19,930 bases of DNA from an uncultured Pseudomonadota bacterium (GTDB lineage: Bacteria; Pseudomonadota; Gammaproteobacteria; Burkholderiales; SG8-41): NCBI GenBank assembly GCA_946885605.1, contig CAMPGR010000065.1:1-19930 (forward strand), written 5' to 3'. Positions 1-8,077 of the stretch are shown piece by piece. The translations under genes were made by a program, and so were the position numbers. The notes beneath the pieces are model-generated. The model was not told the origin of the DNA and did not search any database. It was given only the letters and a program-made list of their open reading frames with translations. Positions within the stretch are counted from its first letter, which is position 1, and each line of letters starts with the position of its first letter.

Positions 1-502
<502 letters not shown>

Positions 503-505
503 GCC

Positions 506-1093
506 TCAGCTTTCAACCGCTTGCTCTTTCTGTTTCGACACCGTCACCAAAGCCGGTCGAATCACCCGCTCATGCAGCAGACAGCCCTTCTGCAGCACCT
601 GCACCACCGTATTGGGCTCGAGCTCGGACTCGACCGTGCTGATCGCCTGGTGGCGGTGAGGGTCGAAGCGTTCGCCCGCGGGGTTAATCTCGCTCAAGCT
701 GAACTTCGCAAACACGGCATTCAGTTGCTTCAACGTGAGCTCCACGCCGCTTCTCATGCTTTCGGCGGTCGTAACCTCGGTTGAGAGCGCGGCCTCGAGG
801 CTGTCCTTCACGGCGAGCAGTTCCGATGCGAAGTTTTCGACCGCGAACTTGTGCGCGGCTGCGATCTCGTTCTGCGCGCGCTTGCGGATGTTATCCGCTT
901 CCGCCTTGGCACGCAGCCAGGCATCGTGATGCTCCTGCGCCGCCAGTTCCGCCTGGCGCAGCTGTTGTTCAAGGCTGGGGGTGCTTTCCTTGTTTGCTTC
1001 TGCCGCGGAGGCGCCGGTCTGCGCGTCGTTGCGGTTTTCCTGCATATCGGGCCGGTTTTCGTCTGCTGTCGTGATGTCTGTGATGTCCTGCAT
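506..1093 (-). CDS. grpE: Nucleotide exchange factor GrpE
   Basis: Cytoplasmic homodimer that releases ADP from DnaK and resets the chaperone cycle. The 195-residue product has an acidic, poorly ordered N-terminus (about 1-40), a long charged helix expected to form the dimer coiled coil (about 40-100), and the C-terminal beta domain (about 137-187) with the family signature around [18 protein letters not shown] (166-183). The start at 1093 is supported by AAGGAG at 1107-1102, 8 nt upstream. A heat-shock-type promoter lies just upstream at 1145-1121, which fits family behaviour. dnaK follows 58 bp downstream. Length and motifs are normal. Confidence 0.98.
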   Translation of the reverse strand: MQDITDITTADENRPDMQENRNDAQTGASAAEANKESTPSLEQQLRQAELAAQEHHDAWLRAKAEADNIRKRAQNEIAAAHKFAVENFASELLAVKDSLEAALSTEVTTAESMRSGVELTLKQLNAVFAKFSLSEINPAGERFDPHRHQAISTVESELEPNTVVQVLQKGCLLHERVIRPALVTVSKQKEQAVES

Positions 1094-1120
1094 CCTTTGC
1101 TCTCCTTAACTCTGCCTAGT

Positions 1121-1145
1121 TCGGGGCAGTCCCCGGGATTTCAAG
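1121..1145 (-). promoter_or_regulatory. Candidate sigma-32 (heat-shock) promoter for grpE-dnaK
   Basis: On the minus strand, CTTGAA (1145-1140) is followed after exactly 13 bp by CCCCGA (1126-1121). The established sigma-32 pattern is CTTGAA, 13-17 bp, CCCCATNT, so the -35 is perfect and the -10 keeps its CCCC core. The two bases before CTTGAA are also C, as in the extended consensus. The predicted transcript would start about 20 nt upstream of the grpE ATG, leaving room for the AAGGAG ribosome-binding site. No HrcA operator (CIRCE, TTAGCACTC-N9-GAGTGCTAA) was found by eye here. Confidence 0.7.
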
Positions 1146-1210
1146 GGTGGTCCAAAGAACATGGCTAAGTGCCTGCTTTATTGTGTTTAACCTTATCGAG
1201 TTCCGGCGCT

Positions 1211-1253
1211 GGGATCGGGTTCCCGGGCCGTCCAAGCGGCACCCCCGATTCCC
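1211..1253 (-). other. Imperfect inverted repeat downstream of hemH
   Basis: The 180-bp hemH-grpE gap contains GGGATCGGG (1211-1219) and CCCGATTCCC (1244-1253), which can pair over 9 bp with one bulged base around a loop of 24 nt. There is no T run on the minus strand after it, so it is at best a weak rho-independent terminator for hemH. The rest of the gap holds the grpE promoter and nothing else I can identify. Confidence 0.25.
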
Positions 1254-1273
1254 GGGAGGTCCGGCGCCCCGCC

Positions 1274-2368
1274 CTAAGCGCGGGCGCCCAAGGCGACGGC
1301 GCGCAGCCGCGACTGCTCGAGCAATTCGGCAGGGGGACTACTGACCGCCCAATCGGGCAACTGCGCGAGCACGATATCCGTCAAGGCGCGCATGAGGCCA
1401 TCGCGCTCATTGAGGCACGGGATATAGTGGAATTCGCGCCCTCCTGCCCGCAGAAAAGTCGCTTTGCCCTCGATCGCGATCTCTTCCAGCGTTTCCAGGC
1501 AATCGGACACGAACCCGGGGCATACGACGTCGACCCGGCCGAGTTTCTGCCTGCCGAATTCCGCCAGCACATCGGCCGTGTAAGGCTTGAGCCATTCAGC
1601 ACGACCGAAGCGCGACTGGAACGCGATCCGATACTGCTCCGGCTTGAGAGCGAGCGCCTCGGCCAGCAGCCGTGCCGTCTTCTGGCACTCGCAATGGTAG
1701 GGGTCGCCCCGTTCGAGCGTGGAGCGTGGCACGCCGTGGAAGCTCATCAGCAGCCGGTCGGGCCTCCCGTTATTCATCCAGTAATCGCGCACGTTCTGGG
1801 CGAGCGCATCGATGTAGCCCGCGTGGTCGTGGAAATGACGCACGGTGCGCACCTCCGGCATGTTGCGCATGCGCGCGAGATGCTCGAAGGCCGCGGCGTG
1901 CGCAGTTCCGGTCGTGCTCGCCGAATATTGCGGATAGAGGGGGAGGAGCACGATGCGATCACAATTTTGCGACTTGAGTTCGTCCAGCCGCTCGGCGATG
2001 GAAGGCTTGCCATAACGCATCGCATACTCGACGACCATCGGGTGCTTGATGCGTTCGCCGAGATAGCCGCGCAGGAGCACCGCCTGGCGCTCCGTGTGCA
2101 CTTTGAGCGGCGAGCCGTCGCGCGTCCAGACTTGGGCATAGCGTTGCGCCGAGCGCTTCGGGCGCGTGGTGAGCACGAAGAGATTGAGCACCAGCCACCA
2201 CAAAAAACGCGGGATTTCCACCACCTGCGGGTCGGAGAGGAACTCCCGGAGATAGGCGCGCAGCGCCTTGGCGGTCGGTGCTTCCGGCGTGCCGAGATTG
2301 ACGAGCAGCACGCCAATGCGCGCCGGCGTGCCGTGCTGATGGGGCGGCTCGGGCAGGAAGCGCGCCAT
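1274..2368 (-). CDS. hemH: Ferrochelatase (protoheme ferro-lyase)
   Basis: Inserts ferrous iron into protoporphyrin IX in the last step of protoheme synthesis. The 364-residue product has the class motifs: [12 protein letters not shown] near the N-terminus (20-31), [14 protein letters not shown] (141-154), MSFHGVP (208-214) with the metal-site His211, [14 protein letters not shown] (251-264), and [15 protein letters not shown] (283-297) with Glu292. The His-Glu distance of 81 residues matches the E. coli enzyme (His194, Glu275). The ATG at 2368 lies 14 bp downstream of the hrcA stop with a close AGGA; the N-terminal MARFLPEPP resembles betaproteobacterial relatives. Cotranscription with hrcA is likely, which places a heme gene inside the heat-shock block. 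The C-terminal 25 residues are low-complexity. Confidence 0.97.
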   Translation of the reverse strand: MARFLPEPPHQHGTPARIGVLLVNLGTPEAPTAKALRAYLREFLSDPQVVEIPRFLWWLVLNLFVLTTRPKRSAQRYAQVWTRDGSPLKVHTERQAVLLRGYLGERIKHPMVVEYAMRYGKPSIAERLDELKSQNCDRIVLLPLYPQYSASTTGTAHAAAFEHLARMRNMPEVRTVRHFHDHAGYIDALAQNVRDYWMNNGRPDRLLMSFHGVPRSTLERGDPYHCECQKTARLLAEALALKPEQYRIAFQSRFGRAEWLKPYTADVLAEFGRQKLGRVDVVCPGFVSDCLETLEEIAIEGKATFLRAGGREFHYIPCLNERDGLMRALTDIVLAQLPDWAVSSPPAELLEQSRLRAVALGARA

Positions 2369-2382
2369 ATCCTACTGGATGC

Positions 2383-3417
2383 TCAACGCTGGGCGAGCGC
2401 GCTGGAAAGGAGCTTGGCGGTGATGTCGACGATCGGGATGACGCGCTCGTAGGCCATGCGGGTCGGACCGATGACACCCACGGTGCCGACCACCTGGCCA
2501 TCCACCTCGTACGGCGCCGTCACGACGCTGCACTCGTCCAAGGGGACGAGCCCCGACTCCCCGCCGATGAAGATCTGAACCCCGTGCGCGCGGCTGCTCA
2601 CGTCCAATAGCTGCAGGAGCCCGGTCTTCCTCTCGAAAAGGTCGAAGAGCCGGCGCAGGTTCGCCATGTTGGAGGAAAGGTCCTCCACGTCGAGCAGATT
2701 GCCTTCCCCGGAGATCACCACTTCCTCCTGGGATTCGCTGATCGCCTGGCTTCCCGCTTCCAGCGCGGCCGCCATGAGCTTCGTCATGTCTTCGCGCAGC
2801 TGCTTGAGCTCCTCGTGGATGCGCTTTTTGATGTCTTCGAACGTGAGCCCGGCGTAGTTCTGGTTGAGGAGATTGCTCGCCTCGATGAGCTCCGAGGGCG
2901 AATACCCGCGTTCGGTCACGATCACGCGGTTCTGCACATCGCCTTCCAGGGTCACCAGGATCAGGAGAACGCGCTTCTCCGACAGGCGGATGAACTCGAT
3001 GTGCCGGAAGCCGCTGCTCCTCCGCGGTGTCACGACCACGCCGGCGAAGCGCGTGAGGTCCGACAGGATGTGCGAGGCGGAGGCGACGAGCTTCTGGGTG
3101 TTCTCCGCGTGCAGCTGGCCTTCGAGCTGGTTGATCTCCAGCGTGCCGAGCGGCCTGATGGTGAGCAGCGTGTCCACGAAAAAGCGGTAGCCGCGCGGGG
3201 TGGGAATGCGTCCGGCCGAAGTGTGGGGACTTGCGATGAAGCCCATTTCCTCGAGATCCGCCATCACGTTGCGAATGCTCGCGGGCGAAAGATCGAGCCC
3301 CGAGTACTTCGACAGCGCGCGCGAGCCGACCGGCTGACCGTCGCTGATATAGCGCTCGACCAGCGTCTTCAGCAGTAGCTGCGCGCGCTCGCTCAGCGCC
3401 AGTCTGTCATTTGGCAT
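2383..3417 (-). CDS. hrcA: Heat-inducible transcription repressor HrcA
   Basis: Represses chaperone operons by binding the CIRCE operator; its own folding depends on GroEL, which couples repression to the load of unfolded protein. The 344-residue product starts with a winged-helix DNA-binding domain (about 5-75) containing [20 protein letters not shown] and the wing segment [16 protein letters not shown] (67-82), followed by the GAF-like and dimerisation regions typical of the family. The ATG at 3417 has no Shine-Dalgarno site; instead a TAGAAT hexamer ends 6 nt upstream, suggesting a leaderless transcript. hemH follows 14 bp downstream; nadK diverges on the other side. No CIRCE copy was seen anywhere in the window, so its targets (probably groESL) lie elsewhere. 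Confidence 0.97.
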   Translation of the reverse strand: MPNDRLALSERAQLLLKTLVERYISDGQPVGSRALSKYSGLDLSPASIRNVMADLEEMGFIASPHTSAGRIPTPRGYRFFVDTLLTIRPLGTLEINQLEGQLHAENTQKLVASASHILSDLTRFAGVVVTPRRSSGFRHIEFIRLSEKRVLLILVTLEGDVQNRVIVTERGYSPSELIEASNLLNQNYAGLTFEDIKKRIHEELKQLREDMTKLMAAALEAGSQAISESQEEVVISGEGNLLDVEDLSSNMANLRRLFDLFERKTGLLQLLDVSSRAHGVQIFIGGESGLVPLDECSVVTAPYEVDGQVVGTVGVIGPTRMAYERVIPIVDITAKLLSSALAQR

Positions 3418-3423
3418 AAACCT

Positions 3424-3429
3424 ATTCTA
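3424..3429 (-). promoter_or_regulatory. Candidate -10 element of hrcA, placed for a leaderless transcript
   Basis: TAGAAT on the minus strand (one mismatch to TATAAT) ends 6 nt before the hrcA ATG, so transcription would begin at or within a base or two of the start codon. There is no good -35 hexamer at 16-18 bp; that position falls inside the GC palindrome at 3437-3457. The lack of a Shine-Dalgarno motif agrees with leaderless translation. Confidence 0.5.
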
Positions 3430-3436
3430 CACAAAA

Positions 3437-3457
3437 GCGCGCGCGCGGCGCGCGCGC
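3437..3457. repeat. GC-alternating palindrome between hrcA and nadK
   Basis: Two 10-base GC-alternating arms flank one central G, forming a perfect interrupted palindrome of 21 bases made only of G and C. It sits 20 bp from the hrcA start codon in the divergent hrcA/nadK region. Such alternating purine-pyrimidine tracts can adopt Z-form or cruciform structure under negative supercoiling (established for this sequence type); any effect here is inference. Confidence 0.8.
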
Positions 3458-3546
3458 AGGGCACAGCGCAAGGAAGGCCGCGGCGCACGCCGTAAGCTGT
3501 TGAGTCGCTTGTCGTTTGCTTCTCGCCTCGAAATAAAAATTTATGG

Positions 3547-3552
3547 TTTAAT
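3547..3552 (+). promoter_or_regulatory. Possible -10 element of nadK
   Basis: TTTAAT ends 6 nt before the nadK GTG, in the most AT-rich stretch of the region (3531-3552). No recognisable -35 lies 16-18 bp upstream; TTGTCG (3509-3514) and the A-rich run at 3534-3540 form an alternative pair with a long 19-bp spacer. If the 3547 hexamer is used, the nadK message would be leaderless. Weak evidence. Confidence 0.35.
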
Positions 3553-3558
3553 GCAGCC

Positions 3559-4428
3559 GTGAAATCGTCTTTCAAGACCGCCGCGCTGATCGGCAAGTAC
3601 AAGAGCCCGGAGATCGCCGCGCCGCTCCTTGAGCTCGCCGGATTCCTGGAAAAACGCGGCGTCAAGGTTCTGCTCGACCGGCTCACCGCTTCGCACATCG
3701 GCGATTGTCCCTATCCCGTGCTGCGGCTCGAAGAGCTCGGCGAGCAGGCCGATCTCGCCATCGTCATCGGCGGCGATGGCACCATGCTGAACATCGCCCG
3801 GACGTTCGCGCCGTACGATGTGGCGCTCGTCGGCATCAACCAGGGGCGGCTCGGGTTCCTCACCGATATCTCGGTGGAAACGATGTTCGAGACGATAGGC
3901 GCCATCCTGGACGGCAACTTCATCACGGAAGGGCGGATGTTGCTGCAAGCGGAGGTTTACAGCGGCAACGAGCGCGTATTCGACGTGCTCGCCTTCAACG
4001 ACGTGGTGCTGAGCAAGGGCGTCAAGGGCAGCATGATCGAGTTCGAGGTCCGCATCGACGGGCAGTTCGTGTACAACCAGCGCGCCGACGGTTTGATCGT
4101 GGCGAGCCCCACGGGTTCCACGGCGTATGCGCTCTCCTCCGGCGGCCCGATCGTCCATCCTTCGCTCGATGTCATGGCGCTCGTGCCCGTTTCCCCCCAC
4201 ACCCTTTCCAATCGGCCGATCGTGATCGGCGGTGGATGCAGCGTCGAGATCCGCGTCCGCGACGTGGCGGATCCACGCGCGCACTTCGACAGCCATTCGC
4301 ACTACGAGCTCAAGCAGGGCGATCGCCTGGTCGTGCGGCGTTACTCCCACGCGATCAGCCTGCTCCATCCCGTGGGGCACAGCTACTACGCCATGCTGCG
4401 GGAGAAGCTCCACTGGAACCGCGAGTGA
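3559..4428 (+). CDS. nadK: NAD kinase
   Basis: Phosphorylates NAD to NADP using ATP, the only route to NADP in most bacteria; acts as a cytoplasmic oligomer. The 289-residue product carries the family motifs in order: GGDGT (71-75) with the catalytic Asp73, GINQGRLGFLTD (92-103), NDVV (147-150), and ADGLIVASPTGSTAYALSSG (176-195), which forms the NAD-binding loop. Length matches E. coli NadK (292). The start is GTG at 3559; homologous N-termini begin at this point (KSSFKTAALIGKYKSPE), and an out-of-frame ATG at 3551 is rejected. There is no visible Shine-Dalgarno site. recN follows after 14 bp, so the two are probably one transcript, and hrcA diverges upstream. Confidence 0.97.
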   Translation: MKSSFKTAALIGKYKSPEIAAPLLELAGFLEKRGVKVLLDRLTASHIGDCPYPVLRLEELGEQADLAIVIGGDGTMLNIARTFAPYDVALVGINQGRLGFLTDISVETMFETIGAILDGNFITEGRMLLQAEVYSGNERVFDVLAFNDVVLSKGVKGSMIEFEVRIDGQFVYNQRADGLIVASPTGSTAYALSSGGPIVHPSLDVMALVPVSPHTLSNRPIVIGGGCSVEIRVRDVADPRAHFDSHSHYELKQGDRLVVRRYSHAISLLHPVGHSYYAMLREKLHWNRE

Positions 4429-4442
4429 GCTAGTCCGGCACC

Positions 4443-6104
4443 ATGCTGCGCAGCCTCTCGATACGCGATTTCGTCATCGTGGAGCGGATGGAGCTCGAGT
4501 TCTCCCCCGGGTTCACCGTGTTGTCCGGCGAGACCGGCGCGGGAAAGTCGATCCTCGTCGATGCGCTTGCCCTCGTGCTGGGCGCGCGTGGCGAGGCGAT
4601 CGTCGTTCGCCAGGGTGCCGAGCGTGCCGAAATCAGCGCCGAGTTCGATGTGGGCGCAGTTCCGGAATGCGCGCGGTGGCTCGAAGAAAGCGATCTTGCC
4701 GACGAGAGCGGCGCGTGCCTGATGCGCCGCGTAATCGATACGGCGGGACGGTCCCGGGGGTTCATCAACGGCCGCGCGGCCACGCTCGCGCAATTGCGTG
4801 CGGCGGGCGAATTCCTCGTGGACATACACGGCCAGCATCAGCATCAGTCGCTCCTGCGCCCGAGCGCGCAGCGCGAATTGCTCGATGCGTTCGGCGGCGC
4901 CGCGCAGCAGGCCCGGGAGGTGAGCGCCGCTTTCCGCCTGTGGCAGCAACGGCAGGAACGCCGTATCGAGTTTGAGACCCATGCGGCAGCGTTTGCCGCC
5001 GAGCGCGAGCAGCTCGAATGGCAGGTGCGCGAGATCGAGGCGCTCGGGTTCACGGCGGACGAGTGGCTGGTACTCGTCGCCGAGCACGCGCGGCTCGCCC
5101 ATGCGGCGACCCTCATCGAAGCCTCGCAGCATGCGCTGGAGGTGCTTTCGGAAGCGGAGGATTCCTCGCTCACGCGCGTGAACGCGGCCATGAACCGGCT
5201 TGGCAACGTGCTGCAGTACGACGCGCGCCTGAAAGAGATTCTCGAGGCGCTGGAGCCGGTGCGGATCCAGCTGCAGGAAGCCTGCTATGCCTTGCGGCGC
5301 TACGCGGAGCGCGTCGACGCCGATCCCGAGCGGCAGCGCGAGATCGAGCGACGCATCGAGGCCGTGCACGGCGTGGCACGCAAGTACCGCGTTGCAGCGG
5401 ATGGGCTGACCGAGGTGCTGGCGCGCGCGCGGACCCGTCTCGCCGAGCTGGTGCAAAGCAGTGATGTGGAGGCCTCGCGCGCAGCCGAGGAAGAAGCGCA
5501 CGCTGCGTACAAAGCAGAGGCGAAGAAGCTGTCGGCGGCGCGAAAGAAGGCGGCTCGCCGGCTTTCGGAAGAAGTCACCGAAGCGATGCAGAGTCTCGCA
5601 ATGGGAGGCGGATCGTTTTCGGTGGCGCTGCATGCGCTCAACGCGCCCGCGCTGCACGGCGCGGAAGACGCAGAGTTCCTCGTCTCCTCGCACAAGAGCA
5701 TTGCACCGCAGCCGCTCGCGAAGGTCGCGTCCGGAGGTGAGCTCTCACGCATCAGCCTTGCCATACAGGCTGCGGCGAGTCGCGTCGCGCCGGTGCCTAC
5801 GCTCATATTCGACGAAGTCGATAGCGGGATCGGCGGGCGGGTCGCGGAAATCGTCGGCCGCATGCTGAAGGCGCTCGGCCGGCACCATCAGGTGATGTGC
5901 ATCACGCATCTGCCGCAGGTCGCGGCGTCCGCCGATCACCAATGGCAGGTCAACAAGTCCAGCTCGAACGGCAAGGTCTCGAGCAGCGTGACGGTGCTCG
6001 ACTCGGCGCAGCGCATCGAGGAGATCGCGCGGATGCTGGGCGGGCTCAAGATCACGGAGACGACGCGCCGCCACGCTGCGGAGATGCTCGGCGTGAAGCG
6101 CTGA
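4443..6104 (+). CDS. recN: DNA repair protein RecN (SMC-like ATPase)
   Basis: SMC-family ATPase acting early at double-strand breaks with RecA, holding DNA ends or sister chromatids together. The 553-residue product has the ABC-type head split by a coiled coil: Walker A GETGAGKS (29-36), the QHQHQSLL segment near 135-142, long charged helices (about 165-390), the signature SGGELS (430-435) and Walker B LIFDE (454-458) followed by VDSGIGG. The length equals that of E. coli RecN. It starts 14 bp after nadK with a poor Shine-Dalgarno match, so expression probably relies on the nadK transcript. No LexA box was recognised upstream. It converges on fur. Confidence 0.97.
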   Translation: MLRSLSIRDFVIVERMELEFSPGFTVLSGETGAGKSILVDALALVLGARGEAIVVRQGAERAEISAEFDVGAVPECARWLEESDLADESGACLMRRVIDTAGRSRGFINGRAATLAQLRAAGEFLVDIHGQHQHQSLLRPSAQRELLDAFGGAAQQAREVSAAFRLWQQRQERRIEFETHAAAFAAEREQLEWQVREIEALGFTADEWLVLVAEHARLAHAATLIEASQHALEVLSEAEDSSLTRVNAAMNRLGNVLQYDARLKEILEALEPVRIQLQEACYALRRYAERVDADPERQREIERRIEAVHGVARKYRVAADGLTEVLARARTRLAELVQSSDVEASRAAEEEAHAAYKAEAKKLSAARKKAARRLSEEVTEAMQSLAMGGGSFSVALHALNAPALHGAEDAEFLVSSHKSIAPQPLAKVASGGELSRISLAIQAAASRVAPVPTLIFDEVDSGIGGRVAEIVGRMLKALGRHHQVMCITHLPQVAASADHQWQVNKSSSNGKVSSSVTVLDSAQRIEEIARMLGGLKITETTRRHAAEMLGVKR

Positions 6105-6125
6105 GCGTACCCCTTCGACTTCACG

Positions 6126-6143
6126 GCCTCGCTTCGGCGAGGC
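6126..6143. terminator. UUCG-capped hairpin between convergent recN and fur
   Basis: A perfect 7-bp stem, GCCTCGC (6126-6132) and GCGAGGC (6137-6143), closes a TTCG tetraloop; the C(UUCG)G loop is known to be exceptionally stable. It lies 21 bp after the recN stop and about 50 bp after the fur stop, where a bidirectional terminator would be expected. There is no T run on either strand, so intrinsic termination would be weak; it may mark the 3' end of processed mRNA instead. Confidence 0.5.
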
Positions 6144-6195
6144 AGCACCTTTCGCGCCGTGGCCGCAGCGGCCGCGCCCGGAGCGGGAGCGTCAT

Positions 6196-6627
6196 TCAGT
6201 CCTTCGGACGGTTCGGGCAGTTCGGCTTGATGCAGTCCGCATAGAGATGGAGCGAATGGTCGTGGATCCTGAACCCCCGCTCTTCCGCGACCTTGATCTG
6301 GCGGCGCTCGATCTCCGCATCGTAAAACTCTTCCACGAGCCCGCATTGCATGCAGACCAGGTGATCGTGATGTCCGCCCTGGTTCAGCTCGAAGACGGCT
6401 TTTCCGGTCTCAAAATGATGGCGGATGAGCAGCCCCGCCTGCTCGAACTGCGTGAGCACTCGGTAGACTGTGGCGAGGCCGGTGTCGGTGCCTTCTTTAA
6501 GGAGGGTCTTGTAGACGTCCTCAGCGCTCAGGTGGCGCACCGGGCTCTTCTCGAAGAGTTCCAGAATGCGCAGGCGCGGGAGCGTCGCTTTGAGGCCGAT
6601 CGTCTTGAGATCGTTGGGCGAGCTCAT
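6196..6627 (-). CDS. fur: Ferric uptake regulator Fur
   Basis: Iron-responsive repressor: Fe(II)-bound dimers bind Fur boxes and shut off iron acquisition genes. With the start at 6627 the product is 143 residues: an N-terminal winged helix (about 1-82) with [16 protein letters not shown] as recognition region, then the metal and dimerisation domain with HHDH (86-89) and cysteines C92, C95, C132 and C137, identical in number and position to the structural zinc cysteines of E. coli Fur. A start 11 codons upstream (6660) is open, but that ATG overlaps the -10 hexamer TATGAT; AGGA at 6635-6632 supports 6627. It is divergent from bamE and convergent with recN. I could not identify a convincing Fur box. 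Confidence 0.96.
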   Translation of the reverse strand: MSSPNDLKTIGLKATLPRLRILELFEKSPVRHLSAEDVYKTLLKEGTDTGLATVYRVLTQFEQAGLLIRHHFETGKAVFELNQGGHHDHLVCMQCGLVEEFYDAEIERRQIKVAEERGFRIHDHSLHLYADCIKPNCPNRPKD

Positions 6628-6655
6628 TTCTTCCTGCGGGACGGTGTCCTCGGCT

Positions 6656-6683
6656 ATCATATTGGCTTTTTCCGGGTTTGCAA
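6656..6683 (-). promoter_or_regulatory. Candidate sigma-70 promoter of fur
   Basis: Minus strand TTGCAA (6683-6678), 16-bp spacer, TATGAT (6661-6656). The predicted start of transcription is about 22 nt upstream of the chosen fur ATG at 6627, leaving room for the AGGA site. This promoter also argues against the longer fur reading frame that begins at 6660. Confidence 0.6.
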
Positions 6684-6686
6684 ACC
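6675..6686. promoter_or_regulatory. 12-bp perfect palindrome overlapping the fur -35 (possible operator)
   Basis: GGTTTGCAAACC reads the same on both strands and covers the proposed fur -35 in the 107-bp divergent fur/bamE gap. Perfect 12-bp symmetry in a gap this short is unlikely by chance (about 2-3 percent), so a dimeric regulator could bind here. I cannot name one from sequence alone. Confidence 0.35.
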
Positions 6687-6734
6687 GCGCGCCGCCCGCG
6701 ACCGAAGCGTGCGGACGACGAATTCTCCGTCTCG

Positions 6735-7205
6735 ATGCGCCTCACCTTACTGCTCATCGTTCTCCTCGCCGGCTGCAAGCAGGTGCCCGTCCTGCCGTCG
6801 CTTACGCCGTACAAGATCGACGTTCAGCAGGGCAATGCCGTGACGCAGGAGATGGTGGAGAAACTGAAGCCGGGCATGACGCGTGCCCAGGTGCGGTTCA
6901 TCCTCGGCACGCCGCTCGTGGTCGATCCCTTCCGCAAGGATCGCTGGGATTACGTGTACCTGTACTACAAGGCGGGCGAGCTCACCGAGCAGCGGCGCAT
7001 TTCAGTCATATTCGAACAGGACAAGCTCAAGCACGTGGAGGGCGATATCGTTCCCGCTTCCAAAGAGGGGCTCGCGTCGCGGCCGGACACAACGGCCGGC
7101 TCGCCGCCTTCCGCGGGATCTCGCACCGACGGCAGGGAGAAGCCTGTGCCGGCTCAATCGCCCGCAGCGGAGAAACGGCTCTCGCCCGCTGCGAAGGCCG
7201 AGTAA
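6735..7205 (+). CDS. bamE: Outer membrane assembly lipoprotein BamE (SmpA/OmlA)
   Basis: Lipoprotein subunit of the BAM complex, which folds beta-barrel proteins into the outer membrane. The 156-residue product begins with a lipoprotein signal (1-13) ending in the lipobox LAGC, so Cys14 would be lipidated; the next residue is Lys, not Asp, consistent with outer-membrane sorting. The BamE fold spans about 26-105, with the conserved [18 protein letters not shown] (43-60) and [12 protein letters not shown] (64-75). The start at 6735 is chosen because it gives the signal peptide at the N-terminus; a TTG 19 codons upstream would bury it. The tail (about 109-156) is a Pro/Ser/Ala-rich extension absent from the shorter E. 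coli protein. dapB follows after 5 bp. No clear promoter was seen. Confidence 0.93.
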   Translation: MRLTLLLIVLLAGCKQVPVLPSLTPYKIDVQQGNAVTQEMVEKLKPGMTRAQVRFILGTPLVVDPFRKDRWDYVYLYYKAGELTEQRRISVIFEQDKLKHVEGDIVPASKEGLASRPDTTAGSPPSAGSRTDGREKPVPAQSPAAEKRLSPAAKAE

Positions 7206-7210
7206 ACGCC

Positions 7211-8011
7211 ATGAACGTCGCCATTGCAGGAAGCTCGGGGCGCATGGGGCGCACATTGATCGAAGCGGTACTGGGGGAGCCGGACCTGCATTTGTGTGCC
7301 GCGCTCGAACAGCCAGGGAATCCGAACATCGGCAAGGATGCAGGCGAGTTCGTCGGTACGCGATGCGGCGTCAAGGTATCGGACGACATCGCGAAGGCCC
7401 TTGAAGGCGCCGACGTGCTGATCGACTTCACGCGCCCTGCCGGCACGATCGCGCACCTCGACGTCTGCCGCGGCAAAGGCATACGGATGGTGATCGGCAC
7501 GACGGGTTTGGAGGACGAGCAGAAAAAGGCGATTGCGAAGGCGAGCGAGGACGTCGCCATCGTATTTGCGCCCAACATGAGCGTCGGGGTGAACGTGATG
7601 TTCAAGTTGCTTGCCGTTGCCGCCGCGGCGCTGCGCGATGCCTACGATGTCGAGATCGTCGAAGCGCATCACAGGCACAAGGTCGATGCGCCTTCGGGCA
7701 CCGCGCTCAGGATGGGGGAAGTCGTCGCCTCGGCGCTCGGCCGCTCGCTCCCCGAGTGCGCGGTGTACGACCGGCACGGCATTACCGGCGAGCGGCCCAA
7801 GGGCAGCATCGGCTTCGCGGCCCTGCGCGGCGGCGATCTCGTCGGGGACCATACCGCGCTCTTTGCCGGGATCGGCGAGCGCATCGAGATCACGCACCGC
7901 TCGACGAGCCGCGCCACGTACGCGCAAGGGGCACTGCGCGCCGCCCGTTTCGTGGTGGGGCGGGAGAGCGGCCTCTACGACATGCAGGACGTCCTCGGCC
8001 TCAAGCCATAA
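7211..8011 (+). CDS. dapB: 4-hydroxy-tetrahydrodipicolinate reductase
   Basis: NAD(P)H-dependent reductase in the diaminopimelate/lysine pathway, supplying lysine and the peptidoglycan cross-link residue. The 266-residue product has the dinucleotide-binding GSSGRMG (8-14), the VIGTTG segment (94-99), and the active-site signature [15 protein letters not shown] (151-165) with the His153-His154 pair and Lys157. The C-terminal [19 protein letters not shown] is typical. The ATG at 7211 lies 5 bp after the bamE stop, so the pair is translationally close; the frame stays open far upstream, but homology starts at [10 protein letters not shown]. Length is normal (E. coli 273). Confidence 0.97.
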   Translation: MNVAIAGSSGRMGRTLIEAVLGEPDLHLCAALEQPGNPNIGKDAGEFVGTRCGVKVSDDIAKALEGADVLIDFTRPAGTIAHLDVCRGKGIRMVIGTTGLEDEQKKAIAKASEDVAIVFAPNMSVGVNVMFKLLAVAAAALRDAYDVEIVEAHHRHKVDAPSGTALRMGEVVASALGRSLPECAVYDRHGITGERPKGSIGFAALRGGDLVGDHTALFAGIGERIEITHRSTSRATYAQGALRAARFVVGRESGLYDMQDVLGLKP

Positions 8012-8036
8012 GCCTGCGGGCGACACGCCACGTGCT

Positions 8037-8064
8037 TTGCGGCATTACGCGATTCGCGTATAAT
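8037..8064 (+). promoter_or_regulatory. Candidate sigma-70 promoter of carAB-greA
   Basis: TTGCGG (8037-8042), 16-bp spacer, and a perfect TATAAT (8059-8064), 77 bp upstream of the carA GTG. It is the only consensus -10 in the dapB-carA gap. A transcript from about 8071 would begin a few bases before the hairpin at 8078-8105. Confidence 0.65.
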
Positions 8065-8077
8065 CGTATCTTCAAGC

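Noticed and set aside
1169..2452. A 427-codon open frame on the plus strand opposite hemH
   Set aside because: Antisense to ferrochelatase, with low-complexity composition and no motif; a composition artefact.
3418..3558. A CIRCE operator upstream of hrcA
   Set aside because: No TTAGCACTC or GAGTGCTAA half-site was found by eye on either strand here or upstream of grpE.
4386..5693. A 435-codon minus-strand frame opposite recN
   Set aside because: It mirrors the recN coding frame, has no ribosome-binding site and no domain that I recognise.
6628..6660. Longer fur start at 6660
   Set aside because: The ATG overlaps the proposed -10 hexamer TATGAT, the extra 11 residues are not typical of Fur, and AGGA supports the start at 6627.
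6650..6670. A Fur box in the fur promoter
   Set aside because: Only a short AATATGATA match is present; it is too weak against the 19-bp consensus and is explained by the -10 element.
6566..7210. In-frame upstream extension of dapB (longer 481-codon frame)
   Set aside because: It overlaps fur and bamE, and DapB homology begins precisely at the ATG at 7211.
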